From the NCBI GenBank assembly GCA_944322775.1, contig CALUQA010000115.1, positions 1 to 5,031 of the forward strand: 5,031 nucleotides of DNA. The letters run 5' to 3'. This DNA comes from an uncultured Elusimicrobiales bacterium. GTDB taxonomy: Bacteria; Elusimicrobiota; Elusimicrobia; Elusimicrobiales; Elusimicrobiaceae. Of this stretch, positions 1 to 5,031 are shown piece after piece. How positions within the stretch are numbered: the stretch's first letter is position 1; each line of letters starts with the position of its first letter. The notes beneath the pieces were generated by a model, which worked only from the letters and a program-made list of their open reading frames with translations, was not told where the DNA came from and did no database searches. Position numbers and translations under genes: made by a program.

Positions 1-13
1 GGCGGGGTTTTTT
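1..13 (+). terminator. Probable 3' end of an intrinsic terminator from an upstream gene (cut by window edge)
   Basis: The window opens with a GC-rich stretch (GGCGGGG) followed directly by six T. This looks like the 3' arm and T-run of a Rho-independent terminator and resembles the complete one at 3247-3276 (GACGGGG then TTTTT). The 5' arm would lie to the left of the window, so the hairpin cannot be confirmed. Confidence 0.35.
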
Positions 14-35
14 ATGCCCTGCGGAAATGCCGCCC

Positions 36-57
36 AAAAAGGCCGGCCTCCTCCGGC
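36..57 (-). terminator. Weak terminator-like hairpin on the minus strand
   Basis: On the minus strand a five-base all-GC stem (GCCGG/CCGGC, + positions 53-57 and 42-46) with a six-base loop is followed after one base by TTTTT (AAAAA at 36-40 on +). The stem is short, and no minus-strand gene is visible just upstream. It may end antisense transcription or a small RNA from 60-200, or be chance. Confidence 0.25.
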
Positions 58-83
58 GGGATTATGCCCAGTGGAGAAAGATC

Positions 84-179
84 CCAAAACGCTCGTAGCC
101 CGTTTGGCGGCGCTTTGACGTTTCTGGGCCGCAAGACCCAAAGGCGCGTGGGCCCTTTGTGTTAAGCGCAACGGGCCCA
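84..179. other. Cluster of three consecutive stem-loops of unknown function
   Basis: Three inverted repeats follow each other almost without gaps. Stem 1 pairs 84-91 with 101-107 (7 bp, one bulged A). Stem 2 pairs 110-117 with 139-147 (8 bp, one bulged G). Stem 3 pairs 149-155 with 173-179 (TGGGCCC/GGGCCCA) and continues, after a 1x1 mismatch, with TTGTG/CGCAA around a TTAAG loop. None is followed by a T-run, so they are not terminators. I recognise no riboswitch, tRNA, tmRNA, SRP, RNase P or 6S signature. They lie upstream of the predicted promoter, so on + they would not be part of the lipoprotein mRNA. On the minus strand they could form a structured RNA ending at the hairpin at 36-57. Confidence 0.35.
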
Positions 180-186
180 AATGCCC

Positions 187-215
187 TTGTGCAAAATAGG
201 CAGATTAGTCATAAT
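187..215 (+). promoter_or_regulatory. Predicted sigma70-type promoter of the lipoprotein gene
   Basis: A -10 element CATAAT (210-215, five of six consensus bases) is preceded at exactly 17 bp by TTGTGC (187-192, the conserved TTG of the -35). Transcription would start near 222 and give a leader of about 18 nt that includes the Shine-Dalgarno at 229-232. This is prediction from sequence only. Confidence 0.5.
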
Positions 216-228
216 ATAAAAAACCCCC

Positions 229-232
229 GGAG
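229..232 (+). promoter_or_regulatory. Ribosome binding site that fixes the lipoprotein start
   Basis: GGAG lies seven bases before the ATG at 240. The same frame is open further up to a GTG at 159, but that start has no such site and would put 27 polar residues before the signal peptide, upstream of the likely promoter. The ATG at 240 is therefore the start. Confidence 0.75.
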
Positions 233-239
233 ACATATT

Positions 240-1286
240 ATGAAGAAATCTGCCTTATTGCTGCTTTGCTGTGCCTTGCTTGTCGGCGGCTGTGTACGCC
301 CGCAGGACAATACCCCTTCCAAATTTCAGCGCCAGGCCAATATTAAAAAATATGTGCAAAAAGCCAAAACTTGGCAGCAGCGCGGCATACAAAGGCAAAA
401 GCCCCTTACGGTGCCTGCCTTGGCAGATGTATCTTTGGTCAGCAATACGCCCGTACCGCCGGATTTTGACTTTTTAACCCGCCTGTTGGAGCGCAACCGC
501 CAAGTCATTGCCCATCGCTTGCAGCAAACCTATGCGCAGGACAGTGCGGCAAAGCTTTCTTCTTTAGGCAATCATTATGTTTCTTTGGCGGTAACGGCCG
601 CCCAGCAAGCCTCTTCCCCGTCTGCCTTGGCGGAAAGCTTGCGCCAAATCCAGCAAGAGCAAAACAAAGCCTGGGAAGATTTTATCGCCGCGCAAAATGG
701 CACCACCCGCTTAAAACCGGCCCAAAACCTGTTGGACGGGGCCCGCAAGCGCATAGAAAACAGAAATAAAGAATTTTTGGACAAAATCGCTTTTTATTAT
801 GGACAAAAAGCGGCCGACCAATGCCGCCCGGCCTTGGCCAAAGCGTTAGATAATTTTGTACAAGCCATGCAGGAAGCCGAAACGGAACAGGATTTGTCGG
901 CCCGTTTGCAGCAAATCCGCCAGCAAACCATGCAGGACGTTAACGCCGTTTTGGCCCAAGACAGCGACCCGCTGGGCGTTACGCCGCAAGCGGTAATTGC
1001 GCAAATCCGCTCGGGCAGTATTTTGACCCAGCAGCAGTTGGAAACAGACATAGAGTTTTTGTATGGCAAAGACGCCGTGTTGCAGGCGCGCAAGGCCTTT
1101 AACCGCACGTGGAACGAAATGGAAAGCGCCTTGCAGGAAAATGCCCGCTTAAGCCGTAAAAAAGCCGTTTTGGAACGTTTGAATGATTTTTACCGCCAGG
1201 AAATTTTGGCTTCCCAAAAACGTTGGAACGGCAAAGCCCAAAGACATATGGCAAACGGGGAATATTTGTCTTCGGCCCGCCCTTAA
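240..1286 (+). CDS. Outer-membrane-type lipoprotein with repeated helical units, unknown family
   Basis: This 348-residue protein starts with a clear lipoprotein signal peptide: Met-Lys-Lys-Ser, a Leu/Cys/Ala-rich hydrophobic core (residues 5-15) and the lipobox V-G-G-C with the lipid-carrying Cys18. The next residue is Val, not Asp, which by the usual Lol rule favours the outer membrane. The mature part is soluble, Gln/Ala-rich and predicted almost wholly helical, with no enzyme motif I can see. Three loosely similar units are visible around Y98-A-Q-D, Y187-G-Q-K-A-A and Y275-G-K-D-A, each followed by an amphipathic helix pair. The motif R-Q-A-N-I-K-K-Y (31-38) recurs in the next gene as R-Q-Q-N-I-E-K-Y, so the two look like relatives. 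The next gene begins 71 bp downstream with no terminator between, so read-through is likely. The name rests on the signal peptide; the function is unknown. Confidence 0.85.
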   Translation: MKKSALLLLCCALLVGGCVRPQDNTPSKFQRQANIKKYVQKAKTWQQRGIQRQKPLTVPALADVSLVSNTPVPPDFDFLTRLLERNRQVIAHRLQQTYAQDSAAKLSSLGNHYVSLAVTAAQQASSPSALAESLRQIQQEQNKAWEDFIAAQNGTTRLKPAQNLLDGARKRIENRNKEFLDKIAFYYGQKAADQCRPALAKALDNFVQAMQEAETEQDLSARLQQIRQQTMQDVNAVLAQDSDPLGVTPQAVIAQIRSGSILTQQQLETDIEFLYGKDAVLQARKAFNRTWNEMESALQENARLSRKKAVLERLNDFYRQEILASQKRWNGKAQRHMANGEYLSSARP

Positions 1287-1319
1287 AACTGCCTGCGTTT
1301 CTGTTTGGCTATTGCTGTA

Positions 1320-1349
1320 TTGGGGGGTAAGGCCCGCTTTTGCTACAAT
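1320..1349 (+). promoter_or_regulatory. Predicted extended -10 promoter giving a near-leaderless mRNA
   Basis: TGCTACAAT (1341-1349) matches the extended -10 pattern TGnTATAAT at all but one specified base. A weak -35 (TTGGGG, 1320-1325) lies 18 bp upstream. The expected start point is near 1355-1358, at or within a few bases of the ATG at 1358, leaving no room for a Shine-Dalgarno. This fits the absence of any GGAG-like site before that ATG. Confidence 0.45.
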
Positions 1350-1357
1350 AGATAAAT

Positions 1358-3238
1358 ATGAACAGAAAATTCTTTTATTTTTTTCTTTTTGTTGTTATCC
1401 TGCTTGTTATTGCGATGGCTTTTTTGCTGAGCAATATGCATTCTACTGCGCCGGCCCCTGCTGCGGCGCTTGCGCCGCGCCCGGCCGCTTCTTATGCGGA
1501 AACGGAGCCTGCCGTAACTTCCGACGATTTTGTGCAAATGCTGCAGCACCCGCAGGCCGCGGGCTTGCCTTCTGCTTCTGACATTTTAAATCGGCCGCAA
1601 GCGCAACAAAATATAACCGTGCCTTTGCCTAACCCTGCCGGCCGCGTGACGACGTCCCCGGCTGCCTTTACAGCCCCGCAGGCGGCGGCCGTTTCTTATC
1701 AAAACCGCCGTCCGACCACGGCTTTCCCGCCGGTGCGTTACACACCTTCTCAACCGGTTTCCGGCGCAGTAAACAGGGGCAAAACTCCGTCGCGTTACAC
1801 GCCGCGCTCTTCTTCCGCTGGTGTGGGGGGATATGTGCCTTCTGCCGCTCCTTTGGCCGGCTCTCCCGTTAACGTGGGCGACTATCAGCAGGGCAACGAA
1901 ACCCGTCAAAATATGCTTTCTGCCTTAACTCCGCAGCAAACCTGGCAGCAGCAAAAGAAAATGAACTCGCAGCTGCAAGGCTTTTCCGCCGGGATAGAGC
2001 GGGCCATTGCCAGTGCGATGCTGCCCAAAAGCAAACGCCAGCAAAATATAGAAAAATATTTAAACCGTTCCCGCGGAGAAGCCGCCCAAATGGACACGCA
2101 ACTATACGGGGCCGAAACCAAACAGGCAGGCGGTGCCGTGGCGCAGGTAATGCGGCAGCTGGCGGCGCAGTCGCAGAACATTGTTAATGATATGCGCAAT
2201 ACTTACGGCGATAAAGCGGCCGAAGGCGCGCAAAGCATTATGAACGATTTTCAAAAAGAAATGAATGACACTTTGTCTGCCCCCGGCGACCCGCAGGAAA
2301 AGCAAATCCGCGCTAATGCCGTAAACAATAAATATAACCAAAAGTTGCAGCAATATAACCAAAATTTGGGCCTGACACAGTTGGCCCAGCAGCTGCAGCA
2401 GGAAGACGAAAAATATTTACAAAAATTAGCTCAGGCCTATGGCCCGGAAACGGAAGCGGCCGCGCGGGCAAAACTGGACGCCAACCGTGCCCAAAAAATG
2501 GCCGTCTATTCCCAGTATCAAAGCGAGGCGGAGGCTACCCGCCAATTGTTGGCGTTGGACGCGCAAAGACAAAAAGACTTGGAAGAAGTGGTGCGCACCA
2601 CGGCCAAACCCGGCGCACTGAGCAATTTGACCCAAATTCAAAATGAACTGGCCAAAGAGCAAATTTTGCAGGACGCCAAAGACGAAGCGGAAGGCCGGAA
2701 AGCCGGCCGCGCCTATTGGGAAACCCAGGAAAGCCTGCAAGAACGCAAAGAGGCCTGGAAAAATGAAGGCAACGAAATTGTAAAAGGGTTTTCTCAGTTT
2801 GGCGATCAGTATGCCGCTGAAGCGCAAAACTTGGTGAATAATTTAAACGCTTACAGAAGCACCCTGCGTGAAGAAGCCTTAAAAAACGGCGCAACGGAAA
2901 GTGAAGTGGTAAAAAACGACATGATGAAAACGGAAGAAACCAATAAAAAGCTGGAGGAGTTAAAATCCCGCGCACTAACCGATACGTTTAACCAACAAAA
3001 TGACCAACGCCTGCAGGCAGTCACGCAAAATATGCAGGGCGTGCCCGAGGAAGCAAAACAAGATTGGACGAATAAGGCCCGCCCTATTATGGAAAAGTAT
3101 AACCAACAGCGGGCGGAGTTGGCCTCTAAAGTCAAAAACCAGGAAGAATACGAACAGGGATTAAAACAATTGGACGAGCAGGAAATGAAAGAACTGCAAA
3201 ATATTCAGGTTAAAATGCCCCAGCAAGCGCAACCTTAA
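1358..3238 (+). CDS. Exported, N-terminally anchored, Gln-rich helical repeat protein of unknown function
   Basis: This 626-residue protein has three parts. Residues 5-24 form a Phe/Leu/Val-rich membrane segment after M-N-R-K, acting as an anchor or a signal peptide (a cut near S-T-A-P, 29-32, is possible). Residues 30-180 are a Pro/Ala/Ser-rich, probably disordered linker containing R-Y-T-P twice (127-130, 146-149). Residues 181-620 are helical and coiled-coil-like, with about 65 Gln in the last 446 residues by my count. This part holds degenerate units marked by Y250-G, Y283-G-D-K-A-A, Y361-G and F481-G, and begins with R-Q-Q-N-I-E-K-Y (227-234), matching the lipoprotein upstream. I find no Cys in the protein and no catalytic motif. 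The start is limited by an in-frame TAG at 1349-1351; the ATG at 1358 lacks a Shine-Dalgarno, but any later start would lose the hydrophobic segment. The linker would let the helical part reach across the periplasm or wall. Function is unknown. Confidence 0.85.
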   Translation: MNRKFFYFFLFVVILLVIAMAFLLSNMHSTAPAPAAALAPRPAASYAETEPAVTSDDFVQMLQHPQAAGLPSASDILNRPQAQQNITVPLPNPAGRVTTSPAAFTAPQAAAVSYQNRRPTTAFPPVRYTPSQPVSGAVNRGKTPSRYTPRSSSAGVGGYVPSAAPLAGSPVNVGDYQQGNETRQNMLSALTPQQTWQQQKKMNSQLQGFSAGIERAIASAMLPKSKRQQNIEKYLNRSRGEAAQMDTQLYGAETKQAGGAVAQVMRQLAAQSQNIVNDMRNTYGDKAAEGAQSIMNDFQKEMNDTLSAPGDPQEKQIRANAVNNKYNQKLQQYNQNLGLTQLAQQLQQEDEKYLQKLAQAYGPETEAAARAKLDANRAQKMAVYSQYQSEAEATRQLLALDAQRQKDLEEVVRTTAKPGALSNLTQIQNELAKEQILQDAKDEAEGRKAGRAYWETQESLQERKEAWKNEGNEIVKGFSQFGDQYAAEAQNLVNNLNAYRSTLREEALKNGATESEVVKNDMMKTEETNKKLEELKSRALTDTFNQQNDQRLQAVTQNMQGVPEEAKQDWTNKARPIMEKYNQQRAELASKVKNQEEYEQGLKQLDEQEMKELQNIQVKMPQQAQP

Positions 3239-3246
3239 CGTATTTT

Positions 3247-3276
3247 AAAACCCCGTCTTAAAGACGGGGTTTTTAT
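3247..3276 (+). terminator. Strong intrinsic terminator after the 626-residue protein gene
   Basis: A stem CCCCGTC (3251-3257) / GACGGGG (3263-3269) with loop TTAAA is flanked by AAAA on the left and TTTTT on the right, beginning eight bases after the stop codon. The A-run on the left gives TTTT on the other strand, so it could partly stop minus-strand transcription as well. Confidence 0.9.
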
Positions 3277-3293
3277 TTGTTTAACATGGCACT

Positions 3294-3343
3294 AAAAAGG
3301 CCTTTGCATTCACCCCGAGAAACAAACTCGGCAACGCAAAGGC
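3294..3343 (-). terminator. Intrinsic terminator of the TPR-SpoIID gene
   Basis: A two-tier hairpin: the outer stem is GCCTTTGC (3300-3307) with GCAAAGGC (3336-3343), the inner stem CCGAG (3315-3319) with CTCGG (3327-3331), around loop AAACAAA. Read on the minus strand it is followed by C and TTTTT (AAAAA at 3294-3298). It lies about 90 bases after the minus-strand stop codon, and 17 bp separate it from the opposing + terminator. Confidence 0.8.
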
Positions 3344-3432
3344 TGTTTATATTTTAGAACATAAACAAGGTGTTTTGTCCTTCAGGTGCCGGCCCGTAAA
3401 AATCTTTACGCTGCCAAACAATGCAGGTCTTT
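3344..3432 (-). other. 3' untranslated stretch of the TPR-SpoIID gene with two small inverted repeats
   Basis: Between the minus-strand stop and its terminator lie two perfect short inverted repeats: CGTAAA/TTTACG (3395-3400 and 3405-3410, 4-base loop) and TGTTTAT/ATAAACA (3344-3350 and 3361-3367, 10-base loop). Neither has its own T-run. I see no small gene here. They may add 3'-end structure to the mRNA or be chance in AT-rich DNA. Confidence 0.35.
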
Positions 3433-5031
3433 TTATTTTTCTCTGGTGTCGGTAAGAGAAGTGCCCGGGAAATAGTGCATCAAAATCTCGGGGTATTCCT
3501 GCCCGTCCTCGGCACGTCCGGCCGCACCCGTTTGGCAAAAGCCCACGCCGTGCCCCCAGCCGCCGCCGTAAAAAACAAAGTTTTTCAGTTTGCGGTCTTC
3601 ATAATTGGGCACCTCAATAAAGTAGCTGCTTCTAAGCATGCCGGGCGCCAGGTTGTTGCGTATGACGTTTTCTTTAGAAAGCGTCACACTGCCTTTGGTA
3701 CCTTTAACCAGCACGCGGCTGACATAGCCCGAGCGGCCGCGCTTTTGCGGAATGATGGCGGTAATGGCGCCGATGTCTTTTTTCTGGCGTTTGATGATTT
3801 GGCGCAAATCTTCTTCTTCAATCACGCGTGCCCAGCGATAGGCGGCACGGCTGACGTTTTTGTCGTAGCGGCTGTATGCGTCGTGCGGGTGCTGCAGCAG
3901 GCTTTTGAACTGATAGGGCTGCAGTTTGGTAAAATCAAAATCTTTATAATCGGACGTCGGTATCAAATACGGGGTTTGGTACCAGCCTGCTTCTTTGGCG
4001 CTTTGCGTAATGCCGCCGGCATTGGCCGAAAACACCCCTTCAATGGGTTTTTTGTTGTAAAGCAACACTTGACCCATGGTGGACTCTACGGCCGCGTTGC
4101 CGGGCTCGCTTTCGGCACTGACGCCGCCGTACACCTGGCAGTTTTGCGTATCGCACAAATCATAGCCGTAGGCTTTGTGTTTGCCCAAGTGTTTCAGCGC
4201 ATAGGTGCGTGCCAGCACCGCTTGTGCGCGCAGGGCATTCATGGGGAAGGCAGACGGCATTTCCGAAGACATAACGCCCATTAAATATTCCTCTATGTTG
4301 ACGATGTTTATGGGCAGCAGGGTGTTGCGCTTTTTGTCGTGCACGATTTCCAGCTTGCCGCGGTATTCTTTGTCGTCCACGCTGGCCCAGGTCATACCGG
4401 CACCGCTCATTATTTTTTCTATCAAAATGGTGGCGCCCGTTTGGGCGGAGGCGGACTTGGGTTCAATAATTACCGCGCCAGAAAAAACATATCTCTTGCC
4501 CTTAGGGGACACCAAAGAGGCTTTGCCCTTTTTCAGTTCGGCACGCCAGGTTTCTTTGGCTTTGCCCATCGCCAGGGTTTTGCCCGTGCTTTTTACAATC
4601 ACGCGGAAAGGGTGAGAGGGGGTAAAAATAAGGCTGCTGCGGGTGGACGGGCGGCCGCCTGCGGTGGTGCCCAGCGCCACGCGCAGTTCTTTCAGTTTGC
4701 CCTCCAGCGACACAACGGGTTTTACAAAGGTGTGTTTGGTTCGCTCTTTGCCTTTGGTCAGTTCTTTTTCGCTCTTGGTCAGTTTGGGGCGCAGACGGGT
4801 AACGGCGGCGTTGGCCTCCGGGTCGCGCGGGCTGGCCGAGCGCAAAATGCGGTACTGGCGGTAAGCTTCGTTATATTGTTTGTCTTTTTCCAGGGCGCGG
4901 GCATAGTGGCGGCGGGCTTCGGTAAATTGGTGGTCATAGGTGATGGCTTTGTCAAAGGCTTCGGCGGCCTTTTTCCAGCTTTTGTCCTGCTCGTAAAGTT
5001 GCCCCAGCAGATAGTTGGAAAGAGATGTATG
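3433..5031 (-). CDS. TPR-SpoIID/LytB family peptidoglycan lytic transglycosylase-like protein (5' end outside window)
   Basis: SpoIID cuts glycan strands of peptidoglycan; LytB relatives enhance amidases. The frame is open to the right edge, so the 532 visible residues are the C-terminal part and the signal peptide cannot be seen. Visible residues 3-36 and 37-70 are two TPR units (Y-L-L-G-Q-L-Y ... A-A-E-A-F-D-K-A; A-R-R-H-Y-A-R-A ... N-E-A-Y). A Lys-rich linker and the beta-rich N-terminal SpoIID region follow (about 110-235). The core has E-E-Y-L-M-G-V then S-S-E-M-P, whose Glu257 aligns with the catalytic Glu of SpoIID, and A-Q-A-V-L-A-R-T-Y-A. C293-D-T-Q-N-C298 matches the metal-site region, with Asn where His is common. 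S-A-N-A-G-G (335-340), W-G-H-G-V-G-F-C-Q (492-500) and H-Y-F-P-G-T (519-524) complete the family pattern. A TTG at 4845 is internal, inside the second TPR, and should not be taken as the start. Activity is inferred from the family. Confidence 0.92.
   Translation of the reverse strand, partial: HTSLSNYLLGQLYEQDKSWKKAAEAFDKAITYDHQFTEARRHYARALEKDKQYNEAYRQYRILRSASPRDPEANAAVTRLRPKLTKSEKELTKGKERTKHTFVKPVVSLEGKLKELRVALGTTAGGRPSTRSSLIFTPSHPFRVIVKSTGKTLAMGKAKETWRAELKKGKASLVSPKGKRYVFSGAVIIEPKSASAQTGATILIEKIMSGAGMTWASVDDKEYRGKLEIVHDKKRNTLLPINIVNIEEYLMGVMSSEMPSAFPMNALRAQAVLARTYALKHLGKHKAYGYDLCDTQNCQVYGGVSAESEPGNAAVESTMGQVLLYNKKPIEGVFSANAGGITQSAKEAGWYQTPYLIPTSDYKDFDFTKLQPYQFKSLLQHPHDAYSRYDKNVSRAAYRWARVIEEEDLRQIIKRQKKDIGAITAIIPQKRGRSGYVSRVLVKGTKGSVTLSKENVIRNNLAPGMLRSSYFIEVPNYEDRKLKNFVFYGGGWGHGVGFCQTGAAGRAEDGQEYPEILMHYFPGTSLTDTREK

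Noticed and set aside
1..165. A + strand frame open from the left edge to TAA at 163-165 (54 codons), with frames 2 and 3 also open for about 30 codons or more.
   Set aside because: All three frames stay open because the stretch is GC-rich. The frame-1 product is Arg/Gly/Pro/Ser-rich with codons such as AGG and CGG that are less typical of the neighbours, and the T-run at 8-13 suggests the upstream transcript has already ended.
162..212. Minus-strand 16-codon ORF (M-T-N-L-P-I-L-H-K-G-I-W-A-R-C-A) followed by hairpins and a T-run, like an attenuator leader peptide.
   Set aside because: There is only one Trp and no run of a regulatory codon, no well-spaced ribosome binding site, and no minus-strand structural gene in view downstream. 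A chance ORF is more likely.
159..239. A GTG at 159 as an upstream start for the lipoprotein.
   Set aside because: It would place 27 polar residues before a textbook signal peptide and lies upstream of the predicted promoter. ATG at 240 has GGAG at proper spacing.
1378..1384. A run of seven T in the start of the 626-residue protein gene as a possible phase-variation tract or early terminator.
   Set aside because: It is short, interrupted soon after by C, encodes the Phe-rich membrane segment, and no GC hairpin precedes it.
2426..2827. Minus-strand open frames opposite the 626-residue protein gene (also at 2535-2975 and 2851-3135).
   Set aside because: They are shadows of a well-supported exported protein. 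The apparent hydrophobicity comes from reading Gln/Lys/Glu codons in antisense.
3421..4284. A long + strand open frame (287 codons) opposite the SpoIID gene.
   Set aside because: It is the antisense shadow of a gene with clear family motifs, and its translation has no recognisable features or ribosome binding site.

Overview
The window holds three protein genes. Two lie on the + strand (a 348-residue lipoprotein and a 626-residue exported helical protein). One lies on the - strand and converges on them: the C-terminal 532 residues of a TPR-SpoIID/LytB protein whose start is beyond the right edge. The sequence is bacterial with mixed base composition. The lipoprotein signal peptide, with Val rather than Asp after the lipid-carrying Cys, and the two other envelope-type proteins suggest a diderm (Gram-negative-type) bacterium. 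Gut-type Elusimicrobiota would fit this gene style, but nothing here proves a phylum, so this is a low-confidence guess. No mobile element, CRISPR array, tRNA or rRNA is visible.

Layout. 1-239 has no convincing gene. It holds the probable tail of a terminator from upstream, a weak minus-strand terminator-like hairpin, three stem-loops in a row, and a sigma70-type promoter just before the first gene. 240-1286 encodes the lipoprotein. A 71-bp gap with no visible terminator contains an extended -10 promoter so close to the next ATG (1358) that its transcript would be almost or fully leaderless. 1358-3238 encodes the 626-residue protein and is followed by a strong intrinsic terminator. 3294-3343 is the opposing terminator for the minus-strand gene, followed by its 3' untranslated stretch to 3432. 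3433-5031 is the TPR-SpoIID gene.

How the genes may relate. The two + strand proteins look like diverged members of one family. They share a short start motif of the helical region (R-Q-x-N-I-x-K-Y) and a loosely repeated unit built around a Tyr-Gly turn followed by amphipathic, Gln-rich helices. One is held by a lipid, the other by an N-terminal hydrophobic segment followed by a Pro/Ala-rich linker. I do not recognise this family. The minus-strand gene belongs to the SpoIID/LytB peptidoglycan lytic transglycosylase/amidase-enhancer family and keeps the family's key motifs. All three products probably act in the cell envelope, but the convergent layout with back-to-back terminators means the SpoIID gene is not in the same operon. 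A functional link between it and the repeat proteins is only a guess.
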